A stretch of DNA of 36,306 nucleotides from 66-474 sp051954935 (GTDB taxonomy: Bacteria > Pseudomonadota > Gammaproteobacteria > Xanthomonadales > Rhodanobacteraceae): positions 1 to 36,306 of the forward strand of contig JBQCHG010000021.1 of NCBI GenBank assembly GCA_051954935.1. Direction: 5' to 3'. Of this stretch, positions 1-7,788 are shown piece by piece (position 1 is the first letter of the stretch; every line of letters begins with the position of its first letter). Made by a program: the position numbers and the translations under genes. A model generated the notes under the pieces. The model ran no database searches. It was not told the DNA's origin and saw only the letters and a list, made by a program, of their open reading frames with translations.

Positions 1-942
1 TTGGTGGAATCGATGGCGCTCGCTCCAGTAGTCATGGCGGTGGTGGTCACTTACCAACCTGATTTTGCGGCGCTGGATGAATTACTGCGATCCCTGTCGA
101 GGCAAGTGGCTCACACATATCTTGTCGACAATTCGGCGCACGACGATTTTTGTGTGCAGGAGTGGTTTGGATCAATGGCACGCACGGACGCAAGCCTTGT
201 TCGGCTGGGCTGCAATCGCGGCATCGCGACCGCGCTCAACGCGGGGATCCGCCTGGCGCGATCGGCGGGCGCAACGCATGTCTTGCTCAGCGATCAGGAC
301 AGCTTGCCCGCGCCCGGCATGGTCTCCGGCTTGTTGACTGCAGTGCGTTCACTTGGAGACGAGGCGAGGGTTGCCGCGGTTGGACCGGTTTACACAAATC
401 GTAGAACGGGCGTGACGCATCCATTCCAGCATCCCGCTCCTGGCTGGATGTTTTACAAACACATACTGCCCACGCCGGAGTCGCCCACGGTCGAAACATT
501 AACGCTCATCACGTCTGGCTGTTTGATCTCCATCGCGGCTCTCGACGACGTCGGAGGAATGCGCGATGACCTATTCATCGACTATGTCGATACCGAGTGG
601 TGCCATCGCGCGCGCTATCGGGGGTGGCGGCTGTACGGTACCTGCATGGCCAAGATGACCCACGACATGGGTGATGCGGCGCTCCGTGTCTGGTTTTTTG
701 GATGGCGCGAAGAGACAGCTTACTCGCCAGAACGTGTCTACTATCGCGTGCGGAATTTCGTCGCGTTGTGCCGCACGCCTTACATCGAGTTTCGTTTCAA
801 GGTGCGGCACACGTGGTTTTCCCTGGGCGACGTCTACAGTCAAGTCTTCTTTGGCTCCCGGCGGCGCGAAGCGCTTCGCATGGCAGTTAAAGGCCTTCGC
901 GACGGTATTGCGGGCCACCTTGGCCCGCGCGTAATCCAATGA
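1..942 (+). CDS. GT2 glycosyltransferase, rhamnosyltransferase-like
   Basis: Probably transfers a sugar, plausibly rhamnose, from a nucleotide donor during O-antigen or exopolysaccharide assembly at the cytoplasmic membrane face. The GT-A fold opens with a VVVTYQP strand. SDQDS (about 97-101) is the usual nucleotide-sugar/metal site of rhamnosyltransferase-type GT2 enzymes. LFIDYVDTEWC (about 191-201) is the conserved acceptor/catalytic segment of the same group. About 313 residues is normal for the family. The frame opens with TTG at base 1. An ATG at 13 is preceded by GGTGGA at 3-8 and may be the real start; the window edge prevents a decision. The stop overlaps the next start (ATGATGA), so the two genes are translationally coupled. 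The sugar specificity is inferred from motif resemblance only. Confidence 0.85.
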   Translation: MVESMALAPVVMAVVVTYQPDFAALDELLRSLSRQVAHTYLVDNSAHDDFCVQEWFGSMARTDASLVRLGCNRGIATALNAGIRLARSAGATHVLLSDQDSLPAPGMVSGLLTAVRSLGDEARVAAVGPVYTNRRTGVTHPFQHPAPGWMFYKHILPTPESPTVETLTLITSGCLISIAALDDVGGMRDDLFIDYVDTEWCHRARYRGWRLYGTCMAKMTHDMGDAALRVWFFGWREETAYSPERVYYRVRNFVALCRTPYIEFRFKVRHTWFSLGDVYSQVFFGSRRREALRMAVKGLRDGIAGHLGPRVIQ

Positions 943-1673
943 TGACTCGGATGCGGCAAATTGCCGGACGCGTTCGCCGGTTACCGTTGCACCCCCAATG
1001 GCTGCTTCCCTCGCGCGGCTTGGCGGGGAGAATCGGTCGCCTGCGCGGGAAAGTGCTCGACATCGGCTGTGCAGACCGGTGGGCCGAAAGGTGTTGTACC
1101 GAAGAGACCCGCTATATCGGTCTCGATTACCCGGCTACCGGCGCCGGGCTCTATTCGGCGGTCCCGGATCTCTTCGCTGATGCCGCTTGCCTGCCACTCG
1201 CGGATGGGAGCGTGGACGCGCTGTTGTGCCTCGAGGTCCTGGAACACGTTCGCGAATACCAGAGCGCGCTGCGGGAGTTTTCCCGCGTGCTGAAGCCGGA
1301 TGGCGTCCTGCTCATGAGCATGCCTTTCATGTATCCCGTGCATGACGCGCCACACGACTACCAACGCCTGACCGAACACGGTTTGCGCCGGGATCTCGCC
1401 AACGCCGGATTCGAGGTGATTCAGCTCAAGCGAGCGGGCAATGCGATCCGCACGGCGGGGCTCCTTTATTGCCTGGCGCTGGCGGGCGGATTGCACCAGA
1501 GGCGGCGATGGCTCGACTATCTTCGCCTGCCTTTTGTCGCTGCGGGCATCCTCGTCATCAACCTGGCCTCGCTCGGATTGGCCGCGGCCTTGCCCGACTG
1601 GGACGCGCTCTGCACGGGCTACGAGGTGGAAGCCAAGCGGCTCGGCGCGGAGTCCGCGAGGAAAACAAGCTGA
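939..1673 (+). CDS. Class I SAM-dependent methyltransferase
   Basis: A predicted S-adenosylmethionine methyltransferase of the Methyltransf_11 type, probably modifying a glycan or lipid-linked sugar given its neighbours. Motif I is VLDIGC at about 39-44, followed by an acidic strand end (GLDYP). EVLEHV at about 99-104 and the VLKPDGVLLMSMPF segment are the usual motif II/III region. PHDYQRLTEHGL resembles the substrate-side helix of sugar-locus methyltransferases. A hydrophobic stretch near the C-terminus (FVAAGILVINLASLGL) could give membrane contact. The start is fixed by a 4-base overlap with the upstream glycosyltransferase. The stop lies 4 bases from the stop of the convergent GT2 gene, so no room remains for a separate terminator. 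The substrate is unknown. Confidence 0.85.
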   Translation: MMTRMRQIAGRVRRLPLHPQWLLPSRGLAGRIGRLRGKVLDIGCADRWAERCCTEETRYIGLDYPATGAGLYSAVPDLFADAACLPLADGSVDALLCLEVLEHVREYQSALREFSRVLKPDGVLLMSMPFMYPVHDAPHDYQRLTEHGLRRDLANAGFEVIQLKRAGNAIRTAGLLYCLALAGGLHQRRRWLDYLRLPFVAAGILVINLASLGLAAALPDWDALCTGYEVEAKRLGAESARKTS

Positions 1674-1677
1674 CTCG

Positions 1678-2730
1678 TCAGCCGCCGAAATTCGGCATTC
1701 CGAATTTCCGCAGCAGTCGTAGCTTGTACGGGATCCAGGTGAACGGGCGGAAATAGAAGCCCGATGTCGCAGTGCGCGGTCCTTGCACTAGCTTGCGGAC
1801 GGCACGCAGGCGTTTCCATTCCGAGCCCAAGCAGCGGAAAACGTTGGCGTAAATATCCGTGAAGATGTGACTGTCACGGCGGATCGCGCTCAGCACGGCA
1901 CCTTCCATCAGCAAGGCCGACAGGTGGATGAGCAAAACTGGCCACATTGCCGGCGTGGGTGTGCAGATGAACAAGACGAAAGTTTTGTTCCGCTCGCTCA
2001 GGCGACGCCTCCGGACCGTCGTATTGAGTCCTTGCTCGGTAATCCTAGCTCCGCCGAAGCTGGTACCCAGCCGGTGGCGAAATCCGCTTCGTGGCAGCGC
2101 CTGCACTCCGCACCCACGCAGCCTCGCCAGGCAGCAGAGATAAATGTCTTCCGCCATGGAGCCGAACCATTCCGGGAATCCGCCCAACTCGTTCCATAAT
2201 TCGCGCGGTAGGAACAGGCAGGCCCCAATGCCATAAGCCACATCTCGCCGGTGCGGATCGAGATTCGGGACGGGATTGTAGAAAGGGTCGAGCAGACAGC
2301 CGCGATCCACCAGGCTGCCAGTTTCCCAGTCGCATTGCGGCAAGGTCAGGATGCCGGGCCGGCCTTGTTCGCCTGCCGCTTCGATAAGCGCAGACAGCGC
2401 ATCCGGGAACAGCGCGGCATCGTTGTTGAGAAGCAGTACGTACTTGCCGCGCGCCTGCGCGACCATGCGGTTGTTGCTGGCGCAGAAGCCGACGTTATTC
2501 TCGCTGACCAGCAGCTCGACCTGTGGGTAACGTTCGCGAAGCAGCGCGACCGACCCATCACTGGAGGCGTCGTCGTGGACGATGATCTCAATCGGAATGT
2601 CACCTTGTTGCGCAAGCACCGAATCCAGACAATCGGCAACGAGCCGTTCGCCGTTGTAATTGGCAACGCACACCGAGCAAACCGGCGCCGCCGTGGGATT
2701 CAGTGCGGGGAAGTGCTGAACCATTTCCAT
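1678..2730 (-). CDS. GT2 family glycosyltransferase
   Basis: A GT-A glycosyltransferase, likely for surface polysaccharide. The N-terminal half shows VCVANYNGERLV, the HDDASSDGS turn that contacts the nucleotide, then ENNVGFCASNN and LLLNNDA, where NND stands in the DxD place. This pattern is common in WbbL-like GT2 enzymes. A single hydrophobic segment (AMWPVLLIHLSALLMEGAVL, around residues 255-275) suggests membrane anchoring. The start codon lies inside the end of the upstream epimerase gene, a 31-base overlap (25 if the second Met, at 2724, is used), which points to one transcript. It converges with the + strand methyltransferase. Donor and acceptor cannot be read from the sequence. Confidence 0.85.
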   Translation of the reverse strand: MEMVQHFPALNPTAAPVCSVCVANYNGERLVADCLDSVLAQQGDIPIEIIVHDDASSDGSVALLRERYPQVELLVSENNVGFCASNNRMVAQARGKYVLLLNNDAALFPDALSALIEAAGEQGRPGILTLPQCDWETGSLVDRGCLLDPFYNPVPNLDPHRRDVAYGIGACLFLPRELWNELGGFPEWFGSMAEDIYLCCLARLRGCGVQALPRSGFRHRLGTSFGGARITEQGLNTTVRRRRLSERNKTFVLFICTPTPAMWPVLLIHLSALLMEGAVLSAIRRDSHIFTDIYANVFRCLGSEWKRLRAVRKLVQGPRTATSGFYFRPFTWIPYKLRLLRKFGMPNFGG

Positions 2731-3623
2731 GTCAGCTCAAGTCCTTCCCGCAGCGACATCCCCGGCGCCCACCCGTAAAGCTGCCGAGCCAGCGATGCGC
2801 GCATCGCCACCTTTGGCACGTCCACGACCCGGGATGGGTCGTACGTCCTTACCAGCGTGCGTCCGGTCACGCGCTCGATTTCATCCAGCAGCTCGTCAAG
2901 GCTGACACTGCTCTCGCTGCACGCATTGAGCACCCGCGCACCAGATTGCCGCTCACCGTCGAGCACCGCCATGCACAAGCGGACGAAGTCATCTATATAC
3001 AAGTAATCGCGTTCGGCTGAACCATCGCCCCAGATATGCAATGTTTCGCCCCGCAGGGTCTTGCCCATCGCTGCCGGGACGATGCCGAAGCCAAGGCGTT
3101 CAGGCTGACCCGGACCGTACAGGTTGGAGGGGCGCACGATCGTGGCGCTCGCGGCGAACTGAGCGCACCACGCCGAGATGAAATGCTCCGCTGCGGCCTT
3201 GCCCGCGCCGTGATAGGAGCGCGGCACCACCGGCGTGGATTCGTCCGCCGCATCGCCTTGCTGGTAGCCATACAGGGTTCCGCCCGAAGATACGTAGATC
3301 AGCGGGATCACCGGAAATTCCTGCATGGCCTGCAGCAATGCGAACACCGGCCGCAAGTTCTCCTCCAGTTCGCGCAGCGGCTGCGCGGCGGAGCTGCCGG
3401 GCGTTGAACCTGAGGCAAGGTGCATCACCGCGCGGCTGCGCCGAAGTAATGGCAGGTAATCCGCGGGTTCGCGAAATTCGCCGAAATGCGTTTCGACCCC
3501 CATACCGGTGTCCATCGGGCTCCGGCTGGCGGCGATCACCCGTTCCCTACGTTCTGCAAGCGCGCGCACGAGATGGCTGCCCACAAACCCGCCAGCGCCC
3601 AGAACCAGTACTGCATCCGTCAT
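2700..3623 (-). CDS. NAD-dependent epimerase/dehydratase (extended SDR)
   Basis: An extended short-chain dehydrogenase acting on a nucleotide sugar. The Rossmann motif GAGGFVGSH lies at about residues 8-16. Other family segments are YVSSGGTLYG (the SxxxxYG strand), VRPSNLYGPGQ and the RDYLYIDDF segment typical of UDP-sugar epimerases. The ATG at 3623 is chosen because it overlaps the stop of the upstream GT4 gene as ATGA and puts the Rossmann motif close to the N-terminus; an upstream in-frame ATG at 3677 would add 18 unlikely residues. Length is 307 residues, usual for the family. Oddity: where YxxxK is expected the sequence is SYHGAGK, so in an ungapped comparison His138 occupies the catalytic Tyr position and Tyr137 is one residue early (K142). 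Confidence 0.85.
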   Translation of the reverse strand: MTDAVLVLGAGGFVGSHLVRALAERRERVIAASRSPMDTGMGVETHFGEFREPADYLPLLRRSRAVMHLASGSTPGSSAAQPLRELEENLRPVFALLQAMQEFPVIPLIYVSSGGTLYGYQQGDAADESTPVVPRSYHGAGKAAAEHFISAWCAQFAASATIVRPSNLYGPGQPERLGFGIVPAAMGKTLRGETLHIWGDGSAERDYLYIDDFVRLCMAVLDGERQSGARVLNACSESSVSLDELLDEIERVTGRTLVRTYDPSRVVDVPKVAMRASLARQLYGWAPGMSLREGLELTWKWFSTSPH

Positions 3624-4735
3624 GCGACCGTGCTCCCGAGCAGCTCGCGGTAAATCGTCACGTAGCGGTTGGCGCAATCATCCCAGGTGCCGATCTCGCG
3701 CAGCACCCATTTGCGTGCTGCGTTGCCCATCTTCTCGTTGTTGGCTGTGTCTTCCAATGTGGTCAACGCAGCGGAATATTCCGCCGGAGAAGCGCAAAGC
3801 ACGCCGGTTACGCCGTTCGCGATGATGTCGGCGTGCGCGGGCATGCGCGAAGCGATGATGGGCAGGCCCGAGGCCATTGCCTCCAGCATGACTTGTGGGC
3901 GGCCTTCCGCATGCCTGCTCAAGGTGATCAGTCCAGATGCGCGTGGGAACCATTCGCTCGCAAGCTGTTCCGGCGTCGCGGAGCCGTGATACTGCACCCA
4001 TGGAGGAACAGAAACGTTTTCCTGCATCGGACCAAACAGATGCAGTTCGCGTCCTTGGCCAAAGAGCGGTTCGGACCATTCGAAGAGCGTGCCGAGCTTG
4101 TCGGCGGTGAGGCGCGTGACGGCCAGCCATGGATGCGGTCTATCTGCGTCGAGCTCCCGCCGTATTGCGTACCAGCGCGGATCTATACCGAAAGGCACCG
4201 GAACGACCTTGGCGACATCGCCGAACATCGCTCGCAGGGGTTGCTCCATCCAGCTCGCGTTGGGGCATATCGCTGTGTTGCGGCTCCGCATCACGCGACG
4301 CAGCGCCGCGCGCATGAAAGGAAGGCGCAGCAGCTTCATGTCATTACCCAGGACGGTCAGCAACGCTGGCCGGTTGTCCTTCGGCAACGGTAGCGCGCAT
4401 TGCAGCCAGTTGATGTGGTACAGATCCGTTGCAGCTTCTTGCCGGAACACTTTGCGGAGCATGCGCAGCAGCGTAGCGGCATTACGGAACCCGGTGAGCG
4501 GACGCATACGCATCTGATGCGAGATGCCCCCGTCCTCCATCAATCGCCGTAACCAGCGCGATTGACTTTCACTTGCCACGAAATTCACTTTCGGCGGCAG
4601 TTCCCCTGGAGGCGCCCAGAGCTTGAGTTCCACCTCGCCCTGACGTGCGAGCGCCGCTGCCATGTGGAACATGAAAATGCCCCGCCAGTCCGTCCTGTCG
4701 CGCGGATACGACGTGCTCACCATCAGCACTTTCAT
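3620..4735 (-). CDS. GT4 family glycosyltransferase
   Basis: A GT-B fold retaining glycosyltransferase of family GT4. The N-terminus MKVLMVSTSYPR is the standard first strand and loop of this family. The C-terminal donor site has the EX7E motif with E277 and E285 in EGRPQVMLE, followed by ASGLPIIAS and NGVTGVLC. About 371 residues is typical. I chose the ATG at 4735 because it starts directly at the family N-terminus. An in-frame ATG at 4777 would add 14 residues and overlap the preceding gene by 11 bases; neither has a clear Shine-Dalgarno. The stop overlaps the epimerase start by 4 bases. It likely works with the flanking GT2 enzymes on one glycan. Confidence 0.85.
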   Translation of the reverse strand: MKVLMVSTSYPRDRTDWRGIFMFHMAAALARQGEVELKLWAPPGELPPKVNFVASESQSRWLRRLMEDGGISHQMRMRPLTGFRNAATLLRMLRKVFRQEAATDLYHINWLQCALPLPKDNRPALLTVLGNDMKLLRLPFMRAALRRVMRSRNTAICPNASWMEQPLRAMFGDVAKVVPVPFGIDPRWYAIRRELDADRPHPWLAVTRLTADKLGTLFEWSEPLFGQGRELHLFGPMQENVSVPPWVQYHGSATPEQLASEWFPRASGLITLSRHAEGRPQVMLEAMASGLPIIASRMPAHADIIANGVTGVLCASPAEYSAALTTLEDTANNEKMGNAARKWVLREIGTWDDCANRYVTIYRELLGSTVA

Positions 4736-4766
4736 CGGCAGTTTGCCGGCACGGAATTCACGATGA

Positions 4767-5615
4767 TCAGCGGCCATTCTGATAGGTGAGCGAGGTGATC
4801 TGTTCGGAGATCAACCCGATCAGGAACACGATGACCGCCGCCGCGAACAGCAGCATGCTCATGTTGGTGAAACGGTGTTCGCTGATGAAGGTGTAGATGT
4901 AATAGCCCAGGCCGCAGGCGAAGAAAGCGCCACTCGCCGGCGCGAACAGTTTCAGTGGCGCATACAGCGTGGCGATCTTGAAGATGATCAGCAGGAAGCG
5001 CACGCCGTCGCGCAGCGGGCGGATGTGGCTGCGACCGACGCGCTGCGCGGCCTTGATCGGCACGTAGGCGACGGCGTAAGCACTGCGGAAAAATGCCATC
5101 GTGGAGGTGGTCGGATAGGAGAATCCGTTCGGCAGCAGGTGCAGGAACTCGCGGAACTTGTCCGCGCGCGCGACGCGAAACCCGGAGGTGAGGTCGGCTA
5201 CCTTGAAGCCGGTCATCCAGCTGGCAAGATTGTTGTACAGCGTATTGGCCACGCCGCGTCCGACGCCCGCCTGCCCCGACCAGTCGCGCGCGCCCACCAC
5301 CATGTCGAACCCTTCATCCAGCTTCGCGAGCAATCGCGCGATGTCGGCCGGATCGTGCTGGCCATCGGCATCCATGAACACAAAAATGTCGCCGCGCGCC
5401 GCGCGCGCGCCGCGCTTGATGGCCGCGCCGTTGCCCATGGAATACGGGGACGACAGGCACTCGACGCGATGCTGCGCGCACAGCTCGCGCGTGTTGTCGG
5501 TCGAACCGTCATCCACCACGATGATCTGCGCATCTGCATGCGCCGAACGCAGCGCCGGCAGCAGCGAGGCCAAGGCCGCGGCCTCGTTCTTGGCGGGCAG
5601 GATGATGCTGAGCAC
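4767..5615 (-). CDS. Polyprenyl-phosphate glycosyltransferase (DPM1-like GT2)
   Basis: Resembles dolichol/undecaprenyl-phosphate sugar synthases, which move a sugar from a nucleotide to a polyprenyl-phosphate carrier. The N-terminus SIILPAKNEAAAL, DDGSTDNT and MDADGQHD (DxD at D82/D84) are diagnostic of the DPM1-like group. The C-terminal quarter holds two hydrophobic segments (FFACGLGYYIYTFI and MLLFAAAVIVFLIGLI), as in the membrane-anchored subgroup. A GTG start at 5615 is favoured: it follows GGGGAG (5621-5626) by 5 bases and places the enzyme core at the N-terminus, giving 282 residues. A longer frame reaching an ATG at 5867 would add 84 residues unlike any glycosyltransferase. It is the first gene of the four-gene - strand operon. 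Confidence 0.87.
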   Translation of the reverse strand: MLSIILPAKNEAAALASLLPALRSAHADAQIIVVDDGSTDNTRELCAQHRVECLSSPYSMGNGAAIKRGARAARGDIFVFMDADGQHDPADIARLLAKLDEGFDMVVGARDWSGQAGVGRGVANTLYNNLASWMTGFKVADLTSGFRVARADKFREFLHLLPNGFSYPTTSTMAFFRSAYAVAYVPIKAAQRVGRSHIRPLRDGVRFLLIIFKIATLYAPLKLFAPASGAFFACGLGYYIYTFISEHRFTNMSMLLFAAAVIVFLIGLISEQITSLTYQNGR

Positions 5616-5798
5616 ACGAACTCCCCTGGCGGATGCGGGGCGATGATAACCGGTTGCCCGGCCTGTTCGTTTGATGTGCCGCGCTTCGCCATTCGGCGGT
5701 TTCGCAATTTTTTGGGCGAAGGCGATGGGTTCGGGTTCCTTCCCGATGAACCCGGGCGGCCGCGGAATGACGAGGTTTACCCCATGGCGAGGCTCGCC

Positions 5799-5830
5799 TC
5801 CCGCCCGCACGCACGCAGGCTCCTGCCACA
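5799..5830 (-). repeat. REP-like element, copy 1
   Basis: Read on the - strand this is a variant of the GTAGGAGC...TGC...GGGCGA-type repeat: GGAGCCTGCGTGCGTGCGGG then CGGGA. It shares the GGAGC core and the TGC/GGGCG tail with copies at 5846-5866, 35919-35940 and 35952-35976. It is degenerate, so the assignment is tentative. Confidence 0.4.
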
Positions 5831-5845
5831 GCGTCGAAGCGCCCG

Positions 5846-5866
5846 TTCGCCTGCAAGCAAGCTCCA
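5846..5866 (-). repeat. REP-like element, copy 2
   Basis: On the - strand it reads GGAGCTTGCTTGCAGGCGAA. This matches GGAGCTTGCTTGCGGGCGA at 35919-35940 at all but one aligned base. It lies in the same orientation as the neighbouring copy at 5799-5830, about 45 bases away. Confidence 0.55.
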
Positions 5867-5893
5867 CCTGCTCCTCTCAACGTGACCGGCGTC

Positions 5894-5915
5894 CCGGTGT
5901 ACGTACCGGCTTTTT
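5894..5915 (+). terminator. Hairpin with T run upstream of pilB
   Basis: CCGGT (5894-5898), a 6-base loop and ACCGG (5905-5909) form a short stem followed by C and five T, the shape of a rho-independent terminator on the + strand. No + strand gene precedes it, so it may insulate pilB from stray transcription, act as a leader attenuator, or be left from a lost gene. The 5-bp stem is short. Confidence 0.4.
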
Positions 5916-6007
5916 CGCATGCTCCCGAAAGCGCGTACGGGAATTCACCCGCTGCGGCGCATTTGCGGTACATTCCGCCCGTAGTTGCGGGGATTTAGCG
6001 AAAACAC

Positions 6008-7732
6008 ATGGCAACCCAGTTGAACCCCAGCCCGTTCGCGGGCCTGACCGGCATCGGCCGGCGCCTGGCCATGGAGGGGGCGCTGTCGGAGGCCGACGCG
6101 CGCAAAGCGGCCGCGGATTCGATCCGCGCCAAGACTCCGCTCGCCACCTGGCTGGTGGAGAACGGGCTGGTGGACGGCGCGCGGGTGGCGCAGGCGGTGT
6201 CGGCCGAGTTCGGCGTGCCGATCATGGACGCCTCCGCGATGGATTTTGCGCAGTTGCCGCTGAAGATCGTCAGCGAGGAGCTGATCAACAAGCATTCCGC
6301 GTTGCCGTTGTTCAAGCGTGGCAGCCGGCTGTTCGTCGGCATCGCCGATCCGACCAATTCGGCGGCGCTGGACGAAATCAAGTTCCACTCCAATTGCGCG
6401 GTCGAGCCGATCCTGGTCGAACCGGGCCTGCTGAAACGCACGATCGAGCAGGCGCTGGCCTCCCAGAACACGGTGATGCCCGAGCTGGACGACGCCGAAG
6501 GCCTGGAAGACCTGGCGCTCGGCGATACCGGCGAAGAGAGCGACGGCGGCGTTGATGCGGTCGGCAGCGAAGACGCGCCGGTGGTGAAGTTCGTCAACAA
6601 GATCCTGGTGGATTCGATCAAGCGCGGCGCCTCGGACATCCATTTCGAGCCATACGAAGGCAACTATCGCGTGCGCGTGCGCCTGGATGGCGTGTTGCGT
6701 GCTGTGGCTTCGCCGCCGATCAAGCTGTCGCCGCGCATCTCCTCGCGCCTCAAGGTCATGGCGGGCCTGGATATCGCCGAGCGCCGCGTGCCGCAGGACG
6801 GGCGCATCAAGCTGAACCTGTCCAAGGGCAAGTCCATCGACTTCCGCGTCAGCACCCTGCCCACCCTGTTCGGCGAAAAAGTGGTGCTGCGCATCCTCGA
6901 CGCCGCGGCGGCCAAGCTGGGCATCGAGAAACTCGGTTACGAAGACGACCAGCGGAAGCTGTTCGAAGACGCCATCCACAAACCCTACGGCATGGTGCTG
7001 GTGACCGGTCCGACCGGTTCGGGCAAGACGGTGTCGCTGTATACCGCGCTCAATATCCTCAATACGGAAGGGCGCAACATCTCCACGGTCGAGGACCCGG
7101 TCGAAATCCGCGTCAACGGCATCAACCAGGTGCAGCAGAACGTCAAGCGCGGCATGACCTTCGCCGCAGCGCTGCGTTCGTTCCTTCGCCAGGACCCGGA
7201 CGTGATCATGGTCGGCGAAATCCGCGACCTCGAGACCGCCGAGATCGCGATCAAGGCCGCGCAGACCGGCCACATGGTGCTCTCCACCCTGCACACCAAT
7301 GATGCCGCGCAGACCATCGCGCGACTGATGAACATGGGCATCGCGCCCTACAACATCACCTCATCCGTGACACTGGTGATCGCGCAGCGGCTTGCGCGCC
7401 GGCTGCACGACTGCAAGAAACCGATCACCCTGCCCGAACCGGCACTGCTGGCGGAGGGGTTCAGCAAGGAAGACATCGCCAAGGGACTCAAGCTGTACGA
7501 CGCGGTCGGCTGCTCGGGATGCAACGAAGGCTACAAGGGACGCGTGGGCATCTACGAAGTGATGCCGATGAACGAGGACATCCAGCGCATCATCCTGGAA
7601 GGCGGGGGCGCGATGAAGATTGCCGAAGCCGCGCGCGCCAGCGGGGTGCGCAATCTCCGCGAGTCGGCGCTGCTGAAGGTCAAACAGGGCGTCACCAGCC
7701 TGGCCGAGATCAATCGCGTCACCAAGGACTAG
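6008..7732 (+). CDS. pilB: Type IV pilus extension ATPase PilB
   Basis: Cytoplasmic hexameric ATPase that powers type IV pilus extension. An N-terminal MshEN/GSPII_E_N-type domain covers roughly the first 150 residues. The core has Walker A GPTGSGKT (334-341), an Asp box (EDPVEIR), the Walker B region DPDVIMVGEIRD and the His box GHMVLSTLHTND. The C-terminal zinc-site region shows C469, C502 and C505. The usual first Cys of the tetracysteine set is not visible, because the sequence reads RRLHDCK where LCxxCK is common. At 574 residues it fits PilB. A GspE (type II secretion) identity is unlikely because pilC, a pilD peptidase and coaE follow and no gsp genes are present. SD-like GGGGA lies rather far (about 17-20 bases) from the ATG. 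No pilA lies beside it. Confidence 0.96.
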   Translation: MATQLNPSPFAGLTGIGRRLAMEGALSEADARKAAADSIRAKTPLATWLVENGLVDGARVAQAVSAEFGVPIMDASAMDFAQLPLKIVSEELINKHSALPLFKRGSRLFVGIADPTNSAALDEIKFHSNCAVEPILVEPGLLKRTIEQALASQNTVMPELDDAEGLEDLALGDTGEESDGGVDAVGSEDAPVVKFVNKILVDSIKRGASDIHFEPYEGNYRVRVRLDGVLRAVASPPIKLSPRISSRLKVMAGLDIAERRVPQDGRIKLNLSKGKSIDFRVSTLPTLFGEKVVLRILDAAAAKLGIEKLGYEDDQRKLFEDAIHKPYGMVLVTGPTGSGKTVSLYTALNILNTEGRNISTVEDPVEIRVNGINQVQQNVKRGMTFAAALRSFLRQDPDVIMVGEIRDLETAEIAIKAAQTGHMVLSTLHTNDAAQTIARLMNMGIAPYNITSSVTLVIAQRLARRLHDCKKPITLPEPALLAEGFSKEDIAKGLKLYDAVGCSGCNEGYKGRVGIYEVMPMNEDIQRIILEGGGAMKIAEAARASGVRNLRESALLKVKQGVTSLAEINRVTKD

Positions 7733-7788
7733 CCGGGCTGCTCGTCCCTCCCTTGCGGGAAGGGTTCTGAAGTTTGAGGGGAAAATCC

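Larger units (their letters stand above)
5616..6007. other. Gene-free spacer between the glycan operon and pilB
   Basis: A 392-base divergent intergenic region. No frame here has a recognisable protein, and the frames that cross it are opposite or alternative frames of the flanking genes. It must carry promoters for the - strand glycosyltransferase operon and for pilB. It holds two REP-like repeats (5799-5830 and 5846-5866) and one hairpin with a T run (5894-5915). A weak -10-like TACATT lies about 40 bases before pilB without a convincing -35. I found no clear sigma-54 -24/-12 site. Confidence 0.6.

Noticed and set aside
5945..7294. A 449-codon - strand frame opposite pilB
   Set aside because: Mirror frame of pilB; the composition is biased and has no motif.
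7733..7788. pilB-pilC spacer as a terminator
   Set aside because: TCCC-TTGC-GGGA can form only a 4-bp stem without a T run, and the genes are best read as one operon.
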